Assembly: GCA_030431185.1 (NCBI GenBank)
Contig: JAUIJO010000045.1
Coordinates: 1 to 15,606 of the forward strand
DNA length: 15,606 nucleotides
Source of the DNA: Gammaproteobacteria bacterium
Lineage (GTDB): Bacteria; Pseudomonadota; Gammaproteobacteria; Xanthomonadales; Xanthomonadaceae
Direction: 5' to 3'
How positions within the stretch are numbered: position 1 is the stretch's first letter; each line of letters begins with the position of its first letter. Shown here one piece after another: positions 8,014 through 14,785 of this stretch. The position numbers and the translations under genes were made by a program. Below the pieces are notes generated by a model. That model was not told the origin of the DNA. It made no database searches and saw only the letters and a list, made by a program, of their open reading frames with translations.

Positions 8014-8029
8014 TGATTGTCTGCATACT
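8001..8029 (+). promoter_or_regulatory. Predicted sigma-70 promoter of the TetR gene
   Basis: CTGTCA (8001-8006, four of six to TTGACA), a 17-base spacer and CATACT (8024-8029, four of six to TATAAT). The start would fall near 8036. The -35 box is the complement of the fadE -35, so only one of the two promoters could be occupied at a time, and both -10 boxes contain the CATAC half-site. Confidence 0.45.
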
Positions 8030-8064
8030 GTCCCCTTGTTACCCGTATGGTTACACTTGACACC

Positions 8065-8655
8065 ATGAGCGTTTCAGCCATGACGAAGATCGAGCGGAAC
8101 GGCCGCCTGAGCGCGGAAGACTGGGCCCAGGCCGCCCTGGACCAGATCGCCGAGCAGGGCGTCGCCGCGGTGGCGGTGGAACCGCTCGCGCGCCGGCTGG
8201 GCGTGACCAAGGGCAGCTTCTACTGGCATTTTCCGTCGCGGGACGCGCTGCTGGTCGCGGCCCTGGAGCGCTGGGAGAAGGTCGAACAGGAAGAGGTGTT
8301 CGGCCAGCTGGAGCCCATCCCCGATCCGCGCCAGCGCCTGCGCGCGCTGTTCAGCGTGGTCGCGCACGAGGTCAAGTCGCATATCGTCTACTCCGAGCTG
8401 CTGAAGGCGCTGGACCACCCCGCCGTGCAGCCGGTCATCGGTCGCGTGTCCGAGCGCCGGCTCGAGTACCTGACCGCTTCGTTCCGGCAGGTCGGCCTCA
8501 GCCGCACCGACGCGCGCTATCGCGCGCAACTGCTGTACGCCGCCTACGTGGGCTTCCTCCAGCTGAACCTGCAACTGCACCAGACCCGGATGCAGCACGA
8601 GGAGTTCGAAGCCTACGTCGAACACATGATGGACACCCTCATCCCGTCCAGCTGA
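8065..8655 (+). CDS. TetR-family transcriptional regulator (probable regulator of fadE)
   Basis: A 196-residue (from ATG 8065) one-component repressor of the TetR family. The N-terminal DNA-binding domain has the helix-turn-helix GVAAVAVEPLARRLGVTKGS followed by FYWHFPSRDALL, the family hallmark. The C-terminal ligand and dimerisation part has RLRALFSVVAHEV and the helical AQLLYAAYVGFLQLNL. Start choice is uncertain: ATG 8047, 8065 and 8080 are all in frame, none with a convincing ribosome site, and the predicted transcript starts near 8036. Position next to divergent fadE, with CATAC/GTATG half-sites over both promoters, suggests autoregulation and control of fadE by acyl-CoA or fatty acid, as known for TetR-type FadR/PsfA-like regulators. 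The ligand is not readable from the sequence. pckG follows after 89 bases and may be partly read from the same transcript. Confidence 0.92.
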   Translation: MSVSAMTKIERNGRLSAEDWAQAALDQIAEQGVAAVAVEPLARRLGVTKGSFYWHFPSRDALLVAALERWEKVEQEEVFGQLEPIPDPRQRLRALFSVVAHEVKSHIVYSELLKALDHPAVQPVIGRVSERRLEYLTASFRQVGLSRTDARYRAQLLYAAYVGFLQLNLQLHQTRMQHEEFEAYVEHMMDTLIPSS

Positions 8656-8733
8656 ACCCGGCCGCGCGCCCCCGGCCGTGCCCCGCGCCGGCCTGCGCGC
8701 CCCGCCCAATCCGTCTTGTCCGATGTATGTCCC

Positions 8734-8744
8734 GGAGTTTCGCC
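8734..8744 (+). promoter_or_regulatory. pckG ribosome-binding leader that decides the GTG start
   Basis: GGAGTTTCGCC directly before GTG 8745. It lies inside the frame that would begin at ATG 8727, so it supports GTG 8745 as the true start. Confidence 0.7.
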
Positions 8745-10583
8745 GTGAATGCCCTTTCTTCTGACGCCTCCAAGCACGACCCCTCCAAATCCGTGGCCGG
8801 CAGCCGGCTCGCCGCGCTGAACGACTGGGTGGCCGGGGTCGCGGCGCTGACCCGCCCCGACGCCGTCCACTGGTGCGACGGCAGCGCGGAGGAGAACGAC
8901 GCGCTGGTCGCGCGGATGCAGGCCGACGGCACGCTGTCGCCGCTCAACCCCGCCACGAACCCCGGGAGCTGGCTGCACCGCTCCGATCCGCAGGACGTCG
9001 CGCGCGTCGAGCACCTGACCTTCGTCTGCACCTCCGGGGAAGAGGACGCCGGCCCAAACAACCACTGGATGGCGCCCGCCGACGCGCACGCGAAGATCGA
9101 TGCCCTCTTCAAGGGATGCATGGTGGGTCGGACGATGTACGTCATCCCCTATTGCATGGGGCCGATCGACTCGCCGTTGTCGCGCTGCGGCGTGGAGATC
9201 ACCGACAGCCCCTACGTCGTCGCCAACATGCGCCTGATGACCCGGATGGGCGCGGCCGCGCTGGCGCGCATCGAGCGCGAGGGCCTGGAGCGCATCGCCC
9301 GCGGCGAGCACGCGGACACGTTCGTCCGGGGACTGCATTCGATCGGCGAGCTGGATCCGGAGCGCCGCTTCATCATGCACTTCCCGGAAGAGCTGTCGAT
9401 CAAGTCCTATGGCTCGGGCTACGGCGGCAACGCCTTGCTGGGCAAGAAGTGCCACGCCCTGCGCATCGCCTCCCACCAGGCGCGCAAGGAAGGCTGGCTG
9501 GCCGAGCACATGCTGATCGTGGGCATCGAGAACCCGCGGGGCGAGACCCATTACGTCGCGGCGGCGTTCCCCTCGGCCTGCGGCAAGACCAACCTCGCGA
9601 TGCTGATCCCGCCGGAGGGCTACCAGCGCGAAGGCTGGAAGGTCTGGACGGTCGGCGACGACATCTGCTGGATGCGTCCGGGCGCGGACGGGCGCCTGTA
9701 CGCCATCAACCCGGAGGCCGGGTATTTCGGCGTCGCCCCGGGCACCTCGGCGAAGTCCAATCCCAATGCGCTCGAGACGATCCGGGCGAACACCATCTTC
9801 ACCAACGTCGGCCTCACCGCCGACAACCAGCCGTGGTGGGAAGGCCTGGACAACGGCGAGCAGCCGGCGACGGACTGGCGCGGCAATCCCTACGATCCGG
9901 ACAAGGGCCCGGCGGCGCACCCGAACGCGCGCTTCACGGTCAGCGCGAAGCAGTGCCCGAGCTGGTCGCCGATGGCGGAGGACCCGCAAGGAGTGCCGAT
10001 CAGCGCGATCGTGTTCGGTGGACGGCGTGCGTCGCTGGTGCCGCTGGTGTTCGAGGCCCGCGACTGGACCCATGGCGTGCTGGTCGGTGCCGCGATGGGC
10101 TCGGAGACGACCGCCGCGGCCACCGGCGCCGTCGGCGTGATGCGCCGCGACCCCATGGCGATGAAGCCCTTCTGCGGTTACAACTTCGCCGACTATTTCA
10201 GCCACTGGCTGTCGTTCGACGGCGCCGGCGCGGCGCTGCCGAAGATCTTCCACGTCAACTGGTTCCGCAAGGGCGACGACGGCAGGTTCCTGTGGCCCGG
10301 CTTCGGGGACAACCTGCGCGTGCTGGAGTGGATGATCGGCCGGGTGAAGGGCGAGGCCGGCGCGGTGGACACCCCCATCGGTCACCTGCCCGGGCCTGGC
10401 GACCTCAACCTGGACGGGGTCGAGCTGTCGGACGAGGCCCGCGCCAAGCTGTTCGGCTTCGAGCAGGCAGGCTGGCAGGCGGAGTTCGACAGCATCGGCG
10501 AGTATCTCGACGGCTACGGGCCGCGCATGCCGCAGGCGCTGAAGGACGAACAGGCCCGCATCGCCGGCCTGCTGGCGGACTGA
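8745..10583 (+). CDS. pckG: Phosphoenolpyruvate carboxykinase (GTP)
   Basis: A 612-residue cytosolic enzyme that converts oxaloacetate and GTP to PEP, CO2 and GDP, the entry step of gluconeogenesis from C4 acids. The GTP-type family is clear: the nucleotide loop FPSACGKTN (275-283, Lys281 and Thr282), the metal-binding VGDDICWM segment, the mobile-region VNWFRKG with FLWPGFGDN, and the substrate-binding segment MHFPEELSIKSYGSGYGGN. Length is normal for the family (about 600-620). GTG 8745 is preferred over the in-frame ATG 8727 because GGAG is placed seven bases before it. The neighbours fadE and its TetR regulator make physiological sense, as growth on fatty acids needs PEPCK. The 2OG oxygenase gene follows closely and could be co-transcribed. 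Confidence 0.97.
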   Translation: MNALSSDASKHDPSKSVAGSRLAALNDWVAGVAALTRPDAVHWCDGSAEENDALVARMQADGTLSPLNPATNPGSWLHRSDPQDVARVEHLTFVCTSGEEDAGPNNHWMAPADAHAKIDALFKGCMVGRTMYVIPYCMGPIDSPLSRCGVEITDSPYVVANMRLMTRMGAAALARIEREGLERIARGEHADTFVRGLHSIGELDPERRFIMHFPEELSIKSYGSGYGGNALLGKKCHALRIASHQARKEGWLAEHMLIVGIENPRGETHYVAAAFPSACGKTNLAMLIPPEGYQREGWKVWTVGDDICWMRPGADGRLYAINPEAGYFGVAPGTSAKSNPNALETIRANTIFTNVGLTADNQPWWEGLDNGEQPATDWRGNPYDPDKGPAAHPNARFTVSAKQCPSWSPMAEDPQGVPISAIVFGGRRASLVPLVFEARDWTHGVLVGAAMGSETTAAATGAVGVMRRDPMAMKPFCGYNFADYFSHWLSFDGAGAALPKIFHVNWFRKGDDGRFLWPGFGDNLRVLEWMIGRVKGEAGAVDTPIGHLPGPGDLNLDGVELSDEARAKLFGFEQAGWQAEFDSIGEYLDGYGPRMPQALKDEQARIAGLLAD

Positions 10584-10639
10584 GGCCGGTGTCGGGGACC
10601 CCCGCGCCGCCCGGCGCCCTGCCGGCCGATCGGGACGTG

Positions 10640-11179
10640 ATGGTCGACGGGCGCCCGCTACGCGTTTTCGACGGGCACCTGCCGAACGTGGGCGAGTACG
10701 TGCAGGCGCTGGGGCGCGCGCCCTTCACCCGCACCGAGGTCGCTCGCGAGGACACCGCGGACTATCGCCACTGGGCGACGGAGATGAAGCTCGAGGCGCT
10801 GGTACGCCAGCCGATCTTCGAGGTCACGCGCCGCGCGGTGCTCGGCTTCTCCTCGCCCGGCCATGGCTACCGTCCCTACCGGGCCTACACGAATGTCGCC
10901 AGCTACGGCGACATGCTGTTCACCCATACCGATTGCCTGCCCGAGCAACGCGACCTCACCGCGCTGTGGTACCTGTGCGATCGCTGGGACCTGGAGTGGG
11001 GCGGGGAGACGGTGTTCTACGACGCCCAGGACGAACTGGTGTGCGCGGTGCGCCCGCGCCCGGGGCGCCTGGTGGTCTTCGACGGCGCGATCAAGCACGC
11101 CGGGCGTGCGCCCAACCGCATCTGCTACACGCCGCGCTACACCTTCGCGATCAAGTTCGAGCGCGTCGCCGTCGCCTGA
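10640..11179 (+). CDS. 2OG-Fe(II) oxygenase, prolyl-4-hydroxylase-like
   Basis: Small soluble dioxygenase (179 residues from ATG 10640) with the double-stranded beta-helix fold of prolyl/SM-20-like hydroxylases. The iron triad is visible as HTD (His96, Asp98) and the distal His153 in IKHAGRAP; Arg160 or Arg166 (ICYTPRYTFAIKF) should bind the 2-oxoglutarate carboxylate. Between them lies WYLCDRWDLEWGGETVFYD, a typical core strand pair. In-frame GTG codons at 10589 and 10637 are alternatives. GTG 10589 would begin five bases after the pckG stop and give 196 residues, suggesting translational coupling, but its ribosome site is poorly spaced. The gene ends three bases from the convergent sulfotransferase-like gene. 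The substrate is unknown; protein, peptide and small-molecule targets all occur in this superfamily. Confidence 0.85.
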   Translation: MVDGRPLRVFDGHLPNVGEYVQALGRAPFTRTEVAREDTADYRHWATEMKLEALVRQPIFEVTRRAVLGFSSPGHGYRPYRAYTNVASYGDMLFTHTDCLPEQRDLTALWYLCDRWDLEWGGETVFYDAQDELVCAVRPRPGRLVVFDGAIKHAGRAPNRICYTPRYTFAIKFERVAVA

Positions 11180-11182
11180 ACC

Positions 11183-12220
11183 TCATGCCGTCCCCACCGG
11201 TTTCCAGGCGGCCGGCATGCGCGCCAGCGGCGCGATCGCCCGGGACGACCACTCCAGCGCAGCGTCGACGATCGGACCCAGCCGTTCGCGCAGTTCCGCG
11301 CGTTCGCGTGCCCGCGTGTCGGGCCCGTACTGCCGGCCCGGGTCCTTGCTGTTGCGGGTGAACACCGCCTCGACCCGCGCATCGAAGGCCTGGCCCATGT
11401 CGTCCTCCCCGGTGTCGAGCCCCAGCCAGCCGGCCACCGCGGCCACCATCGCCGGCGGATCGTCGAGCAGGCGGGTCATGTCCAGGCTGCGCAGGCGGTC
11501 GCGTGGATCGTTGACCAGCGCGTCGGCGTAGCGCTCCACCTGTGCGTGCCAGACCAGCACGCTGGACTCGACGGGATTGAAGGGATGGGTGGGCGATACG
11601 CCAAGCGCCTGCTGCAGCTGCGTGCCCGGCAGCAGGTACTGGACCATCCATCGCAGCGGTTGCTCGGCGCCGGGCAGCTTCTTGAGGCAGGAATAGAGGA
11701 ACTCCTCCAGGCTGCCATGGAGCAGTACCGCGCGGCTGTCGGGCGTGGCATCCAGCAGGCGGGGGATCAGGCGGTTCACCGCATTGGTGGGCTTGATGAG
11801 CACGCGGCCGGACGGCGCCCAGGGGCGCGCCAGCAGGTGGCACGCCTCCCCGATCCGGGTCCCGAGCCGGTCGGAAGCGGCCGGGTCCGGGGACAGCGAC
11901 AGCGTGGCCAGGTCGGTCAGTGCATGCGGCTCCTTCAGGGCGATCGCATGGGGCGGCGCATGCAGCGCACGGGCGAGCAGGGTCGAGCAGCAGAACGCGG
12001 TATGGAACAGCCACGCGGGCGCGACAGTCGTCGAGGGATCGACGCCTGGCATCGGCAGCGCTTGCTTCCGCGCCCATGCATCCCCCATGCGCGCATCGAG
12101 GAACGGCGCAGCCAGGGTGGATGCGTCGATCGAGGCGAAGCAGAACGCGTCCGCCGAAGCGTCGTAGCTCACGGGGAAATGCCGCGGATCTTCGAGGTCC
12201 AAGGGGGGGGCGTTGCTCAA
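11183..12220 (-). CDS. Atypical sulfotransferase-fold protein
   Basis: About 345 residues, resembling a divergent sulfotransferase-like family. FHTAFCCSTLLARAL (from residue 72) sits where the PAPS 5'-phosphosulfate loop would be, but with CCST rather than the usual K/R-SGT, so no basic residue is present. LLHGSLEEFLYSCLKK could be the 3'-phosphate segment, keeping the serine but not the RDP motif. The frame is open far upstream, antisense to the TPR gene. TTG 12220 gives the natural beginning MSNAPPLDLEDPRHFP; GTG 12259 and ATG 12334 are in-frame alternatives, the latter lying upstream of a predicted start point. A run of eight C on the coding strand falls at codons 4-6. It diverges from the TPR-sulfotransferase. 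Activity on a sulfate donor is doubtful from the motif alone. Confidence 0.72.
   Translation of the reverse strand: MSNAPPLDLEDPRHFPVSYDASADAFCFASIDASTLAAPFLDARMGDAWARKQALPMPGVDPSTTVAPAWLFHTAFCCSTLLARALHAPPHAIALKEPHALTDLATLSLSPDPAASDRLGTRIGEACHLLARPWAPSGRVLIKPTNAVNRLIPRLLDATPDSRAVLLHGSLEEFLYSCLKKLPGAEQPLRWMVQYLLPGTQLQQALGVSPTHPFNPVESSVLVWHAQVERYADALVNDPRDRLRSLDMTRLLDDPPAMVAAVAGWLGLDTGEDDMGQAFDARVEAVFTRNSKDPGRQYGPDTRARERAELRERLGPIVDAALEWSSRAIAPLARMPAAWKPVGTA
12203..12210. repeat. Homopolymer of eight G (C on the minus strand) near a gene start
   Basis: An uninterrupted G8 tract on the plus strand, read as GCC CCC CCC within codons 4-6 of the minus-strand sulfotransferase-like gene. It is the longest homopolymer I noticed in the window. 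Confidence 0.9.
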
Positions 12221-12317
12221 TGCGGGATCCGCCTCGATGCATGCGAATGACCGGGCCACGCTACCAGATGGTCGTCCCGGCGGCACAGCGGCGCGGCGTG
12301 AGCGCGGTCCGGTTGCC

Positions 12318-12326
12318 CTGATACCA
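12318..12326 (-). promoter_or_regulatory. Possible extended -10 element for the sulfotransferase-like gene
   Basis: On the minus strand TGG precedes TATCAG (12323-12318), a TGn-type extended -10 with four of six matches to TATAAT. A weak TTGCGC lies about 18 bases further upstream. It would place the start point near 12311, excluding ATG 12334 as start. Tentative. Confidence 0.25.
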
Positions 12327-12382
12327 TCCAGCATCCGCCGGGCGCAACGCGCCAGCGCACCTCGATCCACGTCAGGGGATGC

Positions 12383-14005
12383 ATGCCAGCCAGCCCGACC
12401 ATCGACATACACGGCTATGCGCTCGACGCCGCACTGGGCCCGCACTGGCAACGGGGCATGGCCCTGGCGGGGCAGGGCGACATGGCGGCCGCGGCGGCGT
12501 GCATGCAGTCGATCGTCGACGTCCAGCCGGGCCACCTGCCCGCCAGGTTGCAACAGGCGCACTTCCTGCTCGGCGCCGATCGCTATCGCGATGCCCTGGC
12601 GATCGCGGTGGACCTGGCCTCCAGCGTGCCGGCCAACCTGGAGTTCGCCTGGCACCTGGTGCGCCTGTTGCGCCGGTTCGAACTGCACGAGCAGGTGGCG
12701 GGCGTCGTCTCGCGGAGCGGTTGGGAGCGGAGTTCGAACGCCGGGGACCTCGTGCGCTTGGCCGCCCAGCTCGGGCCCATCGGGCTCTATGAACCCATGA
12801 CGGCGTTGCTGGACCGCGCCGCGGACCTGGGCGCCGCAGGCCAGGACGTGCAGGTATTGCGCGGCACGGTCTCGCTCGTCGCCGGCGACACGAGCGGCGC
12901 TGCGCGCCATCTGCGCCAGGCCCTGGCCGCGGGAAGCAGCCCGCTGCCGCATGTGCGGTGGATGCTGACGCTCCAGGAAGACGCGGCGCACGCGGCAGCG
13001 GACATGCGCGCGATCGAAGACGAAATCGTCCGCGTGCGACCCGGCAGCGAGGACGAGGCCTATCTGGCGTTCGCCCTGCACAACCTGCGTCACGCGGCGG
13101 GCGACGTGGAGGGGGCATGGACGGCGCTGGAGCGCGGGTGCCGGGTCAAGCGGCAGGCCGCCAGGCACGACGACGCCCGCCAGCAACGCCTGTTCGACGC
13201 GCTCGCCGGGGTGGCGCTGCCGGAGGTGCCGCCCGACGCGTCGCCCGCGACGGGTGCTGGGCCGCGCCCGGTCTTCATCGTCGGCATGTTCCGTTCCGGC
13301 ACGAGCGTCGTCGAGCGCGTGCTGTCGGGCCATCCCGGCGTCGCCGACGGCGGCGAGAGCTACGTGATGCCCGCGGCGATGTGCGCGGCCGCCGACCATC
13401 TGTGCAACGAGGTTGTAGATGAGCGAATGATCGGGCGTGTCGATGCCGCGGGGCTGCGCATCGCGGCCGAGCGGTTCCGCGCCCACGCGCGATGGAAGGC
13501 GCGCGGGCGCGCGGTGTTCACCGAGAAGCTGCCCTCCAACTTCCTGCTCACCGGCTACATCCTGGCCTCGATGCCGGAGGCGCGCATCGTGCACATGCGG
13601 CGCGACCCGATGGACACCTGCTTCTCCAACCTGCGCACCTTCTTCACCGGCGCGGCCGGCTACAGTTACGACCAGGCCTCGCTGGCGCGCTATTACCTGG
13701 GCTACCGGGCGCTGATGGCGCATTGGCGCGAGCGCTATCCGGAGCGGATCCTCGACGTCGACTACCAGGCCTTCGTCGACGACCCCGAAGGGCAGGCGCG
13801 TCGATTGCTGGCCTTCTGCGGGCTGGATTTCATGCCGTCGGTGCTCGACGTCGGCCGCTCCGGCGGCTATTCCGCGACGGCGAGCATCGGCAGCGTGCGC
13901 AAGGGGATACTGCGCAACCGCGGTGGCGCCTGGCGTCCCTACGCGGCGCACCTGCAGCCGCTCCTCGAGGGCCTTGCGCCGGTCCTCGCGGCGGACGGCG
14001 GCTGA
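12383..14005 (+). CDS. TPR-containing sulfotransferase
   Basis: A 540-residue two-domain protein. Residues about 15-270 form a helical repeat region of TPR type (QRGMALAGQGDMAAAAACMQ is a typical repeat opening). From residue 296 a Sulfotransfer_3-like catalytic domain begins: PVFIVGMFRSGTSVVERVL carries the 5'-phosphosulfate loop (Arg304, Ser305, Gly306, Thr307), and IVHMRRDPMDTCFSN (402-416) is the 3'-phosphate loop with RRDP. Most relatives have MPRSGT; here Phe303 replaces Pro. PAPS-dependent sulfation of a protein or glycan is expected, with the TPR part probably recognising the target; the family is related to tyrosylprotein sulfotransferases. AGGGGA lies just before ATG 12383. No signal peptide is seen, so it should act in the cytoplasm. 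It converges on the 2OG oxygenase gene with a ten-base gap. Confidence 0.92.
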   Translation: MPASPTIDIHGYALDAALGPHWQRGMALAGQGDMAAAAACMQSIVDVQPGHLPARLQQAHFLLGADRYRDALAIAVDLASSVPANLEFAWHLVRLLRRFELHEQVAGVVSRSGWERSSNAGDLVRLAAQLGPIGLYEPMTALLDRAADLGAAGQDVQVLRGTVSLVAGDTSGAARHLRQALAAGSSPLPHVRWMLTLQEDAAHAAADMRAIEDEIVRVRPGSEDEAYLAFALHNLRHAAGDVEGAWTALERGCRVKRQAARHDDARQQRLFDALAGVALPEVPPDASPATGAGPRPVFIVGMFRSGTSVVERVLSGHPGVADGGESYVMPAAMCAAADHLCNEVVDERMIGRVDAAGLRIAAERFRAHARWKARGRAVFTEKLPSNFLLTGYILASMPEARIVHMRRDPMDTCFSNLRTFFTGAAGYSYDQASLARYYLGYRALMAHWRERYPERILDVDYQAFVDDPEGQARRLLAFCGLDFMPSVLDVGRSGGYSATASIGSVRKGILRNRGGAWRPYAAHLQPLLEGLAPVLAADGG

Positions 14006-14015
14006 CCGCGCGGTC

Positions 14016-14675
14016 TCAGCCGTCCTTCATGCCGAACCAGCAGTTGAAGGCGATGGTGATTCGCTCGTCGCTGCCATAGAACGGCATCACTTCGTGCTGC
14101 AGCCAGGACGGGAACAGGACCAGTTGCCCCCCCTTGAAGCGGATGCTCCAGGTGCCGTGGTGGTACGGCGGGCGCTGGCGCATGTTGCCGGCGTCGGTGA
14201 AGTAGTTGCTGTAGTGGTGCGGGCTGTGGAAGCGCAGCACGCCCGACTCCTCCCGATCGGCCGGGGTCTCGCCGGGATCGACGCAGTAGACGCCCGACCA
14301 TGAGGCCATCGGGTGCGCATGCATGATCGTGAAGCCGCCATGGCGGGTCACGTGGAACCATGTGTGGGAGAAGATCTGCAGGCGCTGCATCTCCTCGGCG
14401 CTGTAGCCGTTGATGTCCTGGATCGTGCGTCCCAGGGCGGTCCAGCAGAAATGGCGCAGTTGCTGGATGCACTCGTCCGGCCATGCGAAGAGGTTGAAGT
14501 CGCTCTCGAACACGCCCGCCTGCTGCTTCAGGGAGGGGCTGGGGTTCGCGTAACGGGCACCCTCCGCCTCGCGGGCCAGCAGCAGGGGCTTGATCCGCGC
14601 ATTGAGCGCGTCGGCCTCGGGATGGGTGTCCTGGGCCATGGGGACGGCGAACATGGGGCTGATCTGCAGCGTCAT
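14016..14675 (-). CDS. Putative 2OG-Fe(II) oxygenase (TIGR02466/PF13759 type)
   Basis: A 219-residue protein matching the family of putative 2OG-Fe(II) oxygenases of unknown substrate. Characteristic segments are HAHPMASWSGVYCVDPGE (first metal-ligand region) and LVLFPSWLQHEVMPFYGSDE followed by RITIAFN; the His in WLQHEV is the likely distal ligand and the Arg in RITIAFN should hold 2-oxoglutarate. ATG 14675 begins MTLQISPMFAVP, the natural start; the frame extends to 14774 through the terminator and is not supported there. The ribosome site is weak. It is downstream of the TonB receptor gene on the same strand, with a terminator between. Members are often found near TonB receptors and TPR-sulfotransferases, from memory, which fits here. 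Confidence 0.87.
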   Translation of the reverse strand: MTLQISPMFAVPMAQDTHPEADALNARIKPLLLAREAEGARYANPSPSLKQQAGVFESDFNLFAWPDECIQQLRHFCWTALGRTIQDINGYSAEEMQRLQIFSHTWFHVTRHGGFTIMHAHPMASWSGVYCVDPGETPADREESGVLRFHSPHHYSNYFTDAGNMRQRPPYHHGTWSIRFKGGQLVLFPSWLQHEVMPFYGSDERITIAFNCWFGMKDG

Positions 14676-14737
14676 GGGGGCGGGTTCCAGCGGGGACGAG
14701 CGGGTTCGGGGCGTTGGCGACGGTGTGCCGGAAAGAA

Positions 14738-14761
14738 CTACGGCCCCTTTCGGGGCCGTAG
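14738..14761 (-). terminator. Intrinsic terminator of the TonB-dependent receptor gene
   Basis: CTACGGCCCC (14738-14747) pairs perfectly with GGGGCCGTAG (14752-14761). On the minus strand the loop is GAAA, a stable GNRA tetraloop, and the hairpin is followed by TTCTTT. It begins 24 bases after the receptor stop codon. Confidence 0.85.
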
Positions 14762-14785
14762 CAAGGTAACGCAATAACGGGTCTA

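Noticed and set aside
4915..8016. Very long plus-strand open frame opposite fadE
   Set aside because: Composition is the low-complexity Arg/Gln/His/Ala-rich pattern of an antisense shadow, and fadE on the minus strand has clear family motifs.
8057..8062. Perfect TTGACA on the plus strand, considered as the tetR -35 box
   Set aside because: No -10-like hexamer lies 16-18 bases downstream, and its transcript would start beyond the likely start codons.
8873..10588. Plus-strand frame running into the small 2OG oxygenase from within pckG
   Set aside because: A shadow of pckG; the hydroxylase fold begins only after the pckG stop.
12335..13951. Minus-strand extension upstream of the sulfotransferase-like gene
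   Set aside because: It is antisense to the TPR-sulfotransferase, shows no family motif, and a natural start at 12220 fits the protein.
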